This document shows, piece by piece, positions 9,104 through 16,133 of a DNA stretch of 21,664 bases (position 1 is the first letter of the stretch; every line of letters begins with the position of its first letter). The position numbers and the translations under genes were made by a program. Origin of the DNA: a virus; the IMG/VR virus record IMGVR_UViG_3300020190_000412, positions 1 to 21,664 of that record. One strand, 5' to 3'. Under the pieces are notes generated by a model that was given only the letters and a program-made list of their open reading frames with translations, did not search any database and was not told the DNA's origin.

Positions 9104-9814
9104 ATGTCTATAGATAAAAAAATAATTCAAGAAATTAAACGTCACTACCAAATCAACAAATATGTGACGGAACAAGAGGCACCACCACCTTTACCTGGAG
9201 CACCAATGGATCCAAATGCTATGGGACAAGCACCACTACTTGGAGCACCAATGGATCCAAATGCTATGGGACAAGCACCATTACCTGGAGCACCAATGGA
9301 TCCTACCTTACCACAAGAACCACCAACCCCAGAAGTCATTGATGTTGCTCAAGATGCTGAAGTTGAAAAAATCGGATCTGATGGCAAAAATATGGAAACA
9401 GAGTCAGGTTCAGAAGAACTTGATATAACGGATCTTGTTAATGCACAAAAAGGAATTGAAACCAAACAAGAAGAATATTTTGATAAGATGTTCAAACAAT
9501 TGGACACACTCCAATCTAAAGTTGGTGAAATGGATCAACTTATCGACAAAATTAATTCATTGGAAATGAAAGTTGAGAAATACAGACCAAAAACCGCCCA
9601 AGAAAAATTAGAGTTAAGAAGTCTAGACTCTGGCCCGTTTAATCAAAAACTTACAGACTTTTTCGATGAGAAAGAAGAAGATCTCGAAAAGTCTGGAAAA
9701 AATGAATACATTTTAACTTCTGATGAGGTTGAGAATATTGTACCGTCGGATGTAAAGAAAAGTTTTGACATTACATTACCACCACCACCCTCTAATTTCA
9801 AATCCTATTATTGA
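9104..9814 (+). CDS. Pro-rich repeat and coiled-coil protein of unknown function, 236 aa
   Basis: The protein has three parts. Residues 1-24 are basic and helical. Residues 25-80 are Pro-rich and contain two full copies of a 15-residue repeat (GAPMDPNAMGQAPL plus Leu or Pro) at 32-46 and 47-61, and a third partial copy from 62. Residues about 112-162 are a likely coiled coil (heptad-like Leu/Ile/Met in EYFDKMFKQLDTLQSKV and onward). The C-terminus is acidic and ends with a PPPP run near residue 226. There is no enzymatic motif. It starts three bases after the preceding stop and is followed by a strong terminator, so it is the last gene of the left structural block. A minor structural or scaffold role is likely but unproven. 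The repeats may vary in number between relatives. Confidence 0.7.
   Translation: MSIDKKIIQEIKRHYQINKYVTEQEAPPPLPGAPMDPNAMGQAPLLGAPMDPNAMGQAPLPGAPMDPTLPQEPPTPEVIDVAQDAEVEKIGSDGKNMETESGSEELDITDLVNAQKGIETKQEEYFDKMFKQLDTLQSKVGEMDQLIDKINSLEMKVEKYRPKTAQEKLELRSLDSGPFNQKLTDFFDEKEEDLEKSGKNEYILTSDEVENIVPSDVKKSFDITLPPPPSNFKSYY
9197..9303 (+). repeat. 45-bp in-frame tandem repeat, 2.4 copies
   Basis: Two 45-base units (9197-9241 and 9242-9286) differ at only two positions near their ends. A third partial unit matches for 17 bases (9287-9303) and then diverges. The unit length is a multiple of three, so copy-number change would keep the reading frame and only lengthen or shorten the Pro-rich spacer of the protein. 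Confidence 0.9.
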
Positions 9815-9838
9815 TTTTTTGAAATACTTGTTTATATT

Positions 9839-9870
9839 AAAAGGGTCATAAAGACCCTTTTTTTATTTTA
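9839..9870 (+). terminator. Rho-independent terminator after the left structural block
   Basis: A perfect 9-bp stem, AAAAGGGTC (9839-9847) paired with GACCCTTTT (9853-9861), encloses a five-base loop ATAAA and is followed by a T-rich tract to about 9870. It lies 24 bases after the stop of the Pro-rich protein gene and 33 bases before gp32. It therefore separates the structural genes from the replication genes. Confidence 0.87.
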
Positions 9871-9905
9871 TATTTTTAACCAACTTAAATTTTTACAAAC
9901 AACAT
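9858..9905 (+). promoter_or_regulatory. G-free A/T-rich leader of gp32, possible autogenous operator
   Basis: These 48 bases contain no G at all and cannot form a stable hairpin within themselves. They lead directly into the gp32 start, which has no Shine-Dalgarno sequence. T4 gp32 represses its own translation by binding cooperatively to an unstructured A/U-rich leader of its mRNA, and this stretch has the right character for that. No clear promoter is visible here, although TATATTTT at 9870-9877 could be a weak -7 box. Confidence 0.4.
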
Positions 9906-10734
9906 GATGAGTTCATTAGACGCCGTATTGGCACAGTACGAGAAAAACCAATCAGGTGATGGTTTATCTCAAGAGGAAAAAATGAAGAAATACTTCGCTT
10001 GCATCCTCCCACAAAATTCGTCCACAGGACAAAAACGAGTTAGGATTCTTCCTACAACAGATGGATCTTCACCATTCAAAGAAGTATACTATCACGAACT
10101 ACAAGTCGGTGGTAAATGGGTCAAACTTTTTGACCCAGGAAAAAACGACAACGAAAGATCTCCGTTGAATGAACTCTATGAAGAGTTGAGAGCTACAGGC
10201 AAAGAATCTGATAAAGAGTTAGCAAAACAATATAACTCTAGGAAGTTTTATATCGTGAAGGTGATTGATCGTGATGCTGAAGAAGAAGGTGTAAAGTTCT
10301 GGAGGTTCAAACACAATTACAAAAACGATGGTATTCTGGATAAAATTATTCCAATCTGGAGACAGAAGGGTGATATTACAGATCCAAAAAAAGGTCGTGA
10401 TTTGATTATTGAAATGAGAAAAGAAAAATCTAACACTGGTAAAGAATACACCGCAATTCAAACCATTATGCACGACGATCCAAGTTCCCTACACAGTGAT
10501 GCTAAAATTCAAAAAGAGTGGTTGGCGGATGAATTGACTTGGGGTGATGTGTACTCCAAAAAACCAATTGAGTATCTTGAAGCTATTTCTAGAGGTGAAA
10601 CACCAAAGTGGGATCCCAATCAAAATAAGTATGTATATGGTAACTCGACCGAAGCGGAAACTTCAATGGGAGGAGCACCAGCATACGAAGACCCTCAAGT
10701 TAACGCAGAACCAGACGAAGATCTACCTTTCTAA
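9904..10734 (+). CDS. 32: gp32-like single-stranded DNA-binding protein, 276 aa
   Basis: In T4-type phages gp32 coats single-stranded DNA at the fork and coordinates the helicase, polymerase and UvsX. The protein has the expected three parts. A basic N-terminal segment (residues 1-45) is followed by an OB-fold core that includes RVRILPTTDG, EVYYHELQVGGKWV and FYIVKVIDRDAEEEGVKFWRF. An acidic Pro/Glu/Asp-rich tail ends the protein. T4 gp32 binds zinc through His and three Cys; here the matching stretch after YYHEL has no Cys, and the only Cys of the protein is at residue 33, so zinc appears to be lost. The last residues are DEDLPF, which is strikingly like the C-terminal tip of bacterial SSB (DDDIPF). 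Two adjacent ATGs (9904, 9907) could both start it. rpiB follows after seven bases and uvsX comes next, as expected for the recombination cassette. Confidence 0.88.
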   Translation: MMSSLDAVLAQYEKNQSGDGLSQEEKMKKYFACILPQNSSTGQKRVRILPTTDGSSPFKEVYYHELQVGGKWVKLFDPGKNDNERSPLNELYEELRATGKESDKELAKQYNSRKFYIVKVIDRDAEEEGVKFWRFKHNYKNDGILDKIIPIWRQKGDITDPKKGRDLIIEMRKEKSNTGKEYTAIQTIMHDDPSSLHSDAKIQKEWLADELTWGDVYSKKPIEYLEAISRGETPKWDPNQNKYVYGNSTEAETSMGGAPAYEDPQVNAEPDEDLPF

Positions 10735-10741
10735 AAAACAA

Positions 10742-11188
10742 ATGTCAAAGATATACATTGCATCAGACCACGCGGGTGTTGATTTAAAAGCACTCCTTGT
10801 GAATAGAATACAATCGAATGGTTTAGTTGTCGAGGATCTTGGCCCCGACACCTATGAAGCGGTCGATTACCCAGATTATGCACACAAGGTAAGTAAAAAA
10901 ATCTCAAATGAACCCGATAACATCGGTATTCTACTGTGCGGATCTGGTAATGGCACATCAATTACATCCAACAAATGGAAAAATGTACGGGCGGCAATTT
11001 GTTGGAACTCAGAGATAGCGACCTTGGCAAGGTTACATAATAACGCAAATGTTTTATGTATACCTTCCAGGTTCGTCTCTGCAGAAGATGCAATAGACAT
11101 CTTAGATTATTTCTTAGAAACCAAGTTCGAAGGCGGAAGACACGAACGTAGGATCAACAAAATTCATATTCCAACACATTTAATTTAA
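10742..11188 (+). CDS. rpiB: Ribose-5-phosphate isomerase B (RpiB/LacA family), 148 aa
   Basis: RpiB interconverts ribulose-5-phosphate and ribose-5-phosphate in the pentose phosphate pathway, in the cytoplasm. The family landmarks are all present: the N-terminal SDHAG (residues 8-12) with Asp9 and His10, the DYPDYAHKV block (42-50), the catalytic loop LLCGSGNG (64-71) with Cys66, the block ARLHNNANVL (96-105) with His99 and Asn100, and the phosphate-binding C-terminus FEGGRHERR (129-137). The loop reads CGSG where most homologues have CGTG, a conservative Thr-to-Ser change. The full length of about 148 aa is normal. The frame is open upstream to 10544, but that part lies inside gp32 in another frame; the ATG at 10742, seven bases after the gp32 stop, gives the canonical N-terminus. 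As an auxiliary metabolic gene it would supply ribose phosphate for nucleotide synthesis and fits with the downstream nrdBA genes. Confidence 0.93.
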   Translation: MSKIYIASDHAGVDLKALLVNRIQSNGLVVEDLGPDTYEAVDYPDYAHKVSKKISNEPDNIGILLCGSGNGTSITSNKWKNVRAAICWNSEIATLARLHNNANVLCIPSRFVSAEDAIDILDYFLETKFEGGRHERRINKIHIPTHLI

Positions 11189-11192
11189 TTTT

Positions 11193-12209
11193 ATGGCAAT
11201 TAAGAAAAAAGATTTTTCTGATATTAAGAAAAAATTTTCAACATCAGCAAAATACAAACAACAAGAATATTTCGATTTAGGTCGTGAGTTCTTAGATGCT
11301 GTGGGACTTCCTGGTCCTGCGATCGGACATATTAATATGTTTTTAGGACACTCAGATACGGGTAAAACAACAGCATTGATCAAGTCAGCAATTGACGCGC
11401 AGAAAAGAAATGTTTTACCTGTCTTCATTATCACTGAACAAAAATGGGATTTTGGACATGCTAAAATGATGGGTTTTGAATGTGAAGAAGTTGTGGATGA
11501 ATCAACGGGTGAAATAGACTGGGGAGGATTTTTCCTATTCAATAATAACTTTCAATACATTGAACAGATCACCGATTACATTAATGAATTACTTGATGCA
11601 CAAGAAAAGGGTGAGATTGATTACGATCTAGTTTTTCTTTGGGATAGTGTCGGTTCTGTACCTTGTAAAATGACATTTGACGGTAAAGGTGGTAAACAAC
11701 ATAATGCATCCGTTCTTTCAGATAAGATTGGTATGGGTATTAACCAAAGAATCTCAGGATCTAGAAAAGCCGAATCCAAGTTTCAAAATACTCTATTGAT
11801 TGTTGCTCAACCTTGGGTAGAACTTCCCGACAATCCATTTGGTCAACCTAAAATTAAAAGTAAAGGTGGTGAATCCATTTGGTTAAATTCCTCGATTGTG
11901 TTTCTATTTGGAAACCAAAAAGGTGCTGGTACTACCAAGATTACAGCCACAAAAGACAAAAGAACAGTGAAGTTTGCGTCTAGAACCAAAATTTCTGTTT
12001 TGAAAAATCATATCAATGGATTGGGATATGAAGATGGAAAAATTATTGTGACACCTCATGGGTTTATTTCAGGAAAAGATACAGCAGAAGAAAAAACATC
12101 GGTTGAGAAATACAAAAAAGAATATGCTGATTATTGGAAAGAAATTCTAGGTTTAGATGGTGAGTTTACACTCAAGGAAGAAACAGAAGTTGAACATGAA
12201 CAAGAGTGA
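11193..12209 (+). CDS. uvsX: UvsX-type RecA-like recombinase, 338 aa
   Basis: UvsX forms ATP-dependent filaments on single-stranded DNA and drives strand exchange for recombination-dependent replication. The Walker A motif GHSDTGKT is at residues 52-59, preceded by the GLPGPAIGHINMFL strand. The Walker B strand LVFLWD is at 146-151, followed by SVGSVP. VAQPWVELPDNPFGQPKIKSKGG covers the region of mobile loop 2, and the C-terminal region contains FASRTKISVLKNH. A TEQKWDFGH segment near residue 81 holds the probable catalytic Glu. The protein is slightly shorter than T4 UvsX (391 aa). It follows rpiB after four bases and its stop overlaps the next start (GTGA), so it is co-transcribed with gp32, rpiB and the nuclease gene. 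It has an acidic tail (EETEVEHEQE), and no SD sequence precedes the ATG. Confidence 0.95.
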   Translation: MAIKKKDFSDIKKKFSTSAKYKQQEYFDLGREFLDAVGLPGPAIGHINMFLGHSDTGKTTALIKSAIDAQKRNVLPVFIITEQKWDFGHAKMMGFECEEVVDESTGEIDWGGFFLFNNNFQYIEQITDYINELLDAQEKGEIDYDLVFLWDSVGSVPCKMTFDGKGGKQHNASVLSDKIGMGINQRISGSRKAESKFQNTLLIVAQPWVELPDNPFGQPKIKSKGGESIWLNSSIVFLFGNQKGAGTTKITATKDKRTVKFASRTKISVLKNHINGLGYEDGKIIVTPHGFISGKDTAEEKTSVEKYKKEYADYWKEILGLDGEFTLKEETEVEHEQE

Positions 12210-13213
12210 AAACATTATTGATCGATGGAGATAATTTATTCAATCTCGGATTCTATGGTGTCAGAGAATTTTTTGTCGATGGAAATCACATCGGAGGACT
12301 TTTCCACTTCATCAACGCAATTCGAAAACAACTGGACGAACACGATTACGACAAAGTCTTCGTGGTCTGGGATGGTGACCATAACTCACAACGACGTAGA
12401 GAATTATACCCAGACTACAAGTTAAACCGTAAGGAGCGACTCAATGAGTTTCAAAAGGAATCATTCAACATTCAACGAAACAAAGTTCAAAATTATCTAG
12501 AAGAATTTTTTATTCGACAATTAAGGGTGTCGTACAATGAGGGAGATGATTTGATTTCTTATTATTGTCATAGGGCGACCAAAGAAACCATTACCATTTT
12601 TTCTTCAGATAAAGACCTCCTGCAGCTTTTAAGTCCTCGGGTATGTGTGTACTCACCTATTCATAAAAAGTACTTCTACGAAGACGACAAGGTCAAATTA
12701 GACCATATTGAAGTTCCACATTGTAATCTATTGGTGGTGAAAATTTTACTCGGAGACAAATCGGATAATGTTTTTGGTATAATGAACTTTGGAGAAAAAA
12801 AACTTGTAAAATTTTTTCCCGAGGTACTTGAAATCCCGACCTCAATTGACAATATTTTGTCAAAAGCAAAACAAATTTGTGAAACAAAAAAAGTTATAGG
12901 ACTTGAAAACTTAATCAATGGAACCTGTAAAAAAGAAACAAGTGGAGAACAATATTTTATCAAAAGAAAATTGATTATGGATTTACAAGATCCGATGATC
13001 ACACAAGAAGCAAAAGATCTGGTGGACGAACACATTCGAGAAAACATAGATCCAGAGGGAAGGAGTTATAAGAACGTAATCAGAATGATGACCCAAGATG
13101 GATTTTTTAAATACATACCAAAATCGGACGAAGGATTTGTTGAGTTCATTCGTCCCTTTATGAAACTAACTCGTAAAGAAAAAAGAAAATTCAACAGAGA
13201 ACAAAATAATTAA
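12206..13213 (+). CDS. rnh: RNase H / FEN-type 5'-3' exonuclease, 335 aa
   Basis: T4 RNase H of this FEN-1 family removes RNA primers from Okazaki fragments and degrades 5' flaps. The acidic metal-binding residues are all in place: Asp7 and Asp9 (LLIDGDN), Asp56 and Asp58 (VWDGDH), Glu112 with Asp114 and Asp115 (NEGDD), Asp135 and Asp137 (SSDKD), and Asp184 and Asp187 (LGDKSDN). The segment VKILLGDKSDNVFGIMNFGEKKL (178-200) is the helix-three-turn-helix DNA-binding motif. The start is a GTG that overlaps the uvsX stop in a 4-base GTGA. An upstream ATG at 12196 is out of frame, so GTG is the only reasonable start. The basic C-terminus (KLTRKEKRKFNRE) is compatible with binding DNA or gp32. The family length is 300-350 aa, so this copy is complete. 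Confidence 0.92.
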   Translation: MKTLLIDGDNLFNLGFYGVREFFVDGNHIGGLFHFINAIRKQLDEHDYDKVFVVWDGDHNSQRRRELYPDYKLNRKERLNEFQKESFNIQRNKVQNYLEEFFIRQLRVSYNEGDDLISYYCHRATKETITIFSSDKDLLQLLSPRVCVYSPIHKKYFYEDDKVKLDHIEVPHCNLLVVKILLGDKSDNVFGIMNFGEKKLVKFFPEVLEIPTSIDNILSKAKQICETKKVIGLENLINGTCKKETSGEQYFIKRKLIMDLQDPMITQEAKDLVDEHIRENIDPEGRSYKNVIRMMTQDGFFKYIPKSDEGFVEFIRPFMKLTRKEKRKFNREQNN

Positions 13214-13221
13214 CAAAAAAA

Positions 13222-13252
13222 TTTGAAAAACCAAAAAAACACCTTATATTTA
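13222..13252 (+). promoter_or_regulatory. Candidate Bacteroidota-type promoter before the 149-aa gene
   Basis: TTTG at 13222-13225 is followed after 19 bases by TATATTTA at 13245-13252, which matches the -33 TTG and -7 TAnnTTT(G) spacing known in Bacteroidota. The start codon is at 13270, leaving a short leader. The 56-base gap after the nuclease gene contains nothing else. Spacing and sequence both fit, but no transcript data are available. Confidence 0.42.
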
Positions 13253-13269
13253 ATTAAATCAAAGAAATT

Positions 13270-13719
13270 ATGAAAGAACAAGAATTAGTAAAGTTAGAAT
13301 TTTTGATTACACTTAATAATAATATTGTAATTCAAAGATATTTTAACGTAAAAAATTACAACAAAGATGCCGAGAGGTCTATGGATGTATATGAATATCT
13401 TAGGGATTTTTCTCATGAGTTTTTACTCGATCAAAAAATGAGAACAACTGTTTATATGATGGATCTAGCTAATGAAATTATGGAGGATCCATCCATACTA
13501 GAAACCTCTATGACCGAAGGCCCAGAAGTTTTTCACTTTAAAATTTTAAAAGATAATATGACAATTTGTCATAGATCGTTAGATGCAAAAATTTTCCCAC
13601 CTAAAATAAGATACACCGTAGATATACGCCAGCAAGTAAAAAGTGTACTTCGAGACCTAACTGACATATTTTCATCTGAAGAATTAGAGACAAATTACCT
13701 TGACTATAGTCTAGTTTGA
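13270..13719 (+). CDS. Unrecognised protein in the replication cluster, 149 aa
   Basis: I do not recognise a family. The protein looks soluble, mixed alpha/beta and acidic overall, without transmembrane segments or a signal peptide. It starts with a beta-like segment (KLEFLITLNNNIVIQRYF), continues with a helical region (MDVYEYLRDFSHEF) and has another Arg/Asp-containing helical region near the end (RYTVDIRQQVKSVLRDL). It lies between the 5' nuclease and the replicative helicase and has its own candidate promoter. T4-type phages often keep helicase-loading or fork-associated proteins here (gp59, gp61-type context), but I see no motif of either, so this role is only a guess from the neighbourhood. 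The ATG at 13270 has no SD sequence; A-rich sequence precedes it. Confidence 0.7.
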   Translation: MKEQELVKLEFLITLNNNIVIQRYFNVKNYNKDAERSMDVYEYLRDFSHEFLLDQKMRTTVYMMDLANEIMEDPSILETSMTEGPEVFHFKILKDNMTICHRSLDAKIFPPKIRYTVDIRQQVKSVLRDLTDIFSSEELETNYLDYSLV

Positions 13720-13722
13720 TTG

Positions 13723-13730
13723 TATTTATA
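13723..13730 (+). promoter_or_regulatory. TATTTATA motif upstream of the helicase gene
   Basis: TATTTATA lies 30 bases before the helicase ATG and 20 bases after a TTG at 13700-13702, so it could be a variant -7 element. It is one of four copies of TATTTAT(A/T) that I saw in the window, all upstream of genes. Confidence 0.3.
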
Positions 13731-13751
13731 AAAACATAAAAACATAAAAAC
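13728..13751 (+). repeat. Three perfect 8-bp tandem repeats in the helicase leader
   Basis: The unit ATAAAAAC occurs three times without mismatch (13728-13735, 13736-13743, 13744-13751) and is followed by a degenerate fourth unit ATATAAAAC that ends at the base before the helicase ATG. The repeat fills almost the whole leader, is G-free and lacks an SD sequence. Confidence 0.9.
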
Positions 13752-13760
13752 ATATAAAAC

Positions 13761-15143
13761 ATGTCAAGGAATTTCGAATATTTAGGTGAAACATTTCAAA
13801 TACAACTCATAAATCAACTGATTGTAGAAAAAGAATTTTCACATACCATCCTTGATGTTTTAGAGCCAACACACTTCGAAAACAAGTATTTCAAAACACT
13901 TGTTCAACTCATCAAAGAATACTACATAAAGTATGAGTGTTCACCATCATTTGAAACTTTATTTCAAATAGTGAAGAGTGAATTTCCTCAAGAGTTGATG
14001 TTGAAAATCTTAAATGACACAATCACTAAGATTCAAAAAGCACCAAGTGACGGTACCGCGTTTGTTCAAGAAAAAGCTCTTAAGTTTTGTAAACAACAAG
14101 AACTCCAGAAAGCTATCACAAAATCACAAAAGATTTTGGATAGTGGAGAATTTGAAAACTACGACAAGTTAGAAGAACTAATCAAAGCAGCACTTCAAGT
14201 AGGTGAAAATAACAAAAATGTTTCTGATGTCTTCAATGATTTGGATGATCTTCTCAGAGAAGACTTTAGACACCCAATTCCGATGGGAATACCTGGGTTA
14301 GATAATCTTTTGAAGGGTGGTTTATCTAAAGGTGAGTTGGGTGTTATATTGGCCCCTACCGGGGTTGGGAAGACCTCGATTCTCACAAAAATAGCAAATA
14401 CCGCATTTAATTTAGGTTATAATGTGCTCCAGATATTTTTTGAAGACAATCCGAAGGTCATACAAAGAAAACATTTTACTATATGGACAGGTATTGCACC
14501 TGATGATTTACCAAATCACAAAGAAGAAGTTTTAGCTAAAGCAGATGAAATTAAAAACAATTTCCAAAACAACTTGTATATCAAAAAATTGGCTTCGGAT
14601 ACGTATACAATGACACAAATCAAAGGTATGGTTCGGAAAATGATAGCGGATGGTAACCCTGTTGATATGATTGTTTTAGATTATGTTGACTGTGTGGTTC
14701 CAGACAAAAACTTGGGGGATGAGTGGAAAAGTGAGGGATCTGTAATGCGAGGATATGAGGCTATGTGTCACGAGATTGGTGTTGTTGGTTGGACAGCCAC
14801 ACAAGGAAATAGAAGTAGTATTTCATCTGAAATTGTAACGACTGATCAAATGGGTGGTTCAATCAAGAAAGCTCAAGTTGGTCACGTGATCATCACAGTT
14901 GCAAAAACTCTGCAACAAAAAGAAGCAGGACTTGCAACAATAGCTGTGACAAAATCAAGAATTGGTAAAGATGGTGTTGTGTTTGAGAATTGCAAATTTG
15001 ATAACGAAATGCTTATCATTGATACAGAAAATTCGGTGACTTTCTTAGGGTTTGAAGAAAACAAAGAAGAGAGAAAACGTGATAGAATTAAAGAACTGAT
15101 GGAACAAAGACAACAAAGATTGTCAGAAAAAACAAAAAACTAA
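13761..15143 (+). CDS. 41: Replicative DNA helicase, gp41/DnaB type, 460 aa
   Basis: This hexameric helicase of the RecA-fold DnaB superfamily unwinds the fork 5' to 3' and recruits primase. The N-terminal domain (residues 1-150) is helical and resembles the DnaB N-terminal collar. The C-terminal motor has Walker A APTGVGKT at 198-205, FFEDN with the probable catalytic Glu228, and Walker B IVLDYVD at 304-310. The sensor-like block TATQGNR is at 345-351, and KSRIGKDG near residue 398 is the expected Arg-finger/beta-hairpin region. Length and order match T4 gp41 (475 aa). It stands alone between two intergenic gaps, and its leader carries a tandem A-rich repeat. The C-terminus is charged ([19 protein letters not shown]), typical of the primase- or loader-contact tail. 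No SD sequence is present. Confidence 0.93.
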   Translation: MSRNFEYLGETFQIQLINQLIVEKEFSHTILDVLEPTHFENKYFKTLVQLIKEYYIKYECSPSFETLFQIVKSEFPQELMLKILNDTITKIQKAPSDGTAFVQEKALKFCKQQELQKAITKSQKILDSGEFENYDKLEELIKAALQVGENNKNVSDVFNDLDDLLREDFRHPIPMGIPGLDNLLKGGLSKGELGVILAPTGVGKTSILTKIANTAFNLGYNVLQIFFEDNPKVIQRKHFTIWTGIAPDDLPNHKEEVLAKADEIKNNFQNNLYIKKLASDTYTMTQIKGMVRKMIADGNPVDMIVLDYVDCVVPDKNLGDEWKSEGSVMRGYEAMCHEIGVVGWTATQGNRSSISSEIVTTDQMGGSIKKAQVGHVIITVAKTLQQKEAGLATIAVTKSRIGKDGVVFENCKFDNEMLIIDTENSVTFLGFEENKEERKRDRIKELMEQRQQRLSEKTKN

Positions 15144-15159
15144 ACTAAATTTATTAACT

Positions 15160-16122
15160 ATGGAAAAGATTTTAACAGAAAATCCAAATCGTTTTGTCCT
15201 ATTCCCAATCCAACATGAGGATTTGTGGAAGTTGTATAAACAAGCCCAATCTTGTTTCTGGACAGCAGAAGAAATTGATCTTCAACAAGATTTATCAGAT
15301 TGGGAAAGATTAAACGATGGTGAGAAATACTTCGTCAAGAATGTATTGGCATTTTTCGCGGCATCAGATGGCATTGTAAACGAGAACCTTGCGGAGAATT
15401 TCCTTAAGGAAGTTCAATACACCGAAGCCAAATTCTTTTACGGTTTTCAAATAATGATGGAGAATATCCATTCAGAAACATATTCACTATTGATTGATAC
15501 ATATATCAAAGATAAAGAAGAACAAAACACATTGTTCAATGCGATTGATACAATTCCCGCAGTAGCGAAAAAAGCGGAATGGGCATTGAAATGGATTAGT
15601 TCATCTTCGTTCACCGAACGATTGATTGCGTTTGCGGCGGTTGAAGGAATTTTCTTCTCTGGTTCATTCTGTTCAATTTTTTGGTTGAAGAGACGTGGAC
15701 TTATGCCAGGGTTAAGTTTTTCGAACGAATTGATTTCTCGTGACGAAGGTTTACACACAAACTTTGCAGTCCATCTGTATCGTCATCATATTGAAGATCA
15801 ACTATCCAAAGAAAGAGTTTTGGAAATTCTTACCTCAGCACTAACAATTGAAAAAGAATTTATTACCGAATCACTTCCAGTGGATCTTATTGGTATGAAT
15901 TCAAAATTGATGTGTCAATATTTGGAATACGTCACAGACAGATTACTAGTTGATTTAGGTATTGGTAAGGTTTATAATTCTGAAAACCCATTTGATTTTA
16001 TGCAAAATATCGCTTTGGAAAATAAGACAAACTTCTTTGAGAAGAGAGTTTCAGATTATTCCAAAAGAGGTGTGGGTGATGTGATTGAAAACAAAGAATT
16101 AAATTTTGAAGAAGATTTTTAA
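15160..16122 (+). CDS. nrdB: Ribonucleotide reductase class Ia, beta subunit (NrdB), 320 aa
   Basis: NrdB carries the di-iron centre and tyrosyl radical needed by NrdA to make deoxyribonucleotides. All ligand positions can be read: Asp40 (AEEIDL), Glu101 and His104 (MENIHSE), Glu162 ([10 protein letters not shown]), and Glu196 and His199 (SRDEGLH). The radical Tyr is Tyr108 in ENIHSETY. The spacing and the blocks [32 protein letters not shown] and [13 protein letters not shown] are very close to vertebrate R2 rather than E. coli NrdB. The acidic-aromatic tail NFEEDF is the peptide that docks to NrdA and is also like the eukaryotic tail. nrdB precedes nrdA in an operon-like arrangement with an 11-base gap to the nrdA ATG. 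The length of 320 aa is normal and there is no intron or intein. Confidence 0.96.
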   Translation: MEKILTENPNRFVLFPIQHEDLWKLYKQAQSCFWTAEEIDLQQDLSDWERLNDGEKYFVKNVLAFFAASDGIVNENLAENFLKEVQYTEAKFFYGFQIMMENIHSETYSLLIDTYIKDKEEQNTLFNAIDTIPAVAKKAEWALKWISSSSFTERLIAFAAVEGIFFSGSFCSIFWLKRRGLMPGLSFSNELISRDEGLHTNFAVHLYRHHIEDQLSKERVLEILTSALTIEKEFITESLPVDLIGMNSKLMCQYLEYVTDRLLVDLGIGKVYNSENPFDFMQNIALENKTNFFEKRVSDYSKRGVGDVIENKELNFEEDF

Positions 16123-16133
16123 AATTGAAAAGA

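Noticed and set aside
9145-9339. Minus-strand open frame rich in Gly and Pro opposite the 45-bp repeat
   Set aside because: It is a by-product of the Pro-rich repeat on the + strand; no start region or neighbour supports it.
9811-9840. TTG-19-TATATTAA as a promoter before gp32
   Set aside because: It would start transcription just upstream of a strong terminator, so it could not feed gp32 well; probably chance.
10544-10741. Open frame upstream of rpiB that would give a 214-aa protein
   Set aside because: The 66 extra residues lie inside gp32 in another frame and match nothing in RpiB; the ATG at 10742 gives the standard N-terminus.
12676-13047. Minus-strand open frame of 123 codons inside the 5' nuclease gene
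   Set aside because: It lies opposite a clearly conserved gene with all metal ligands, and no other gene in the window is on the minus strand.
16125-16133. TTG start that would add three residues (MKR) to NrdA
   Set aside because: The ATG at 16134 gives the usual ATP-cone N-terminus and no SD supports the TTG.
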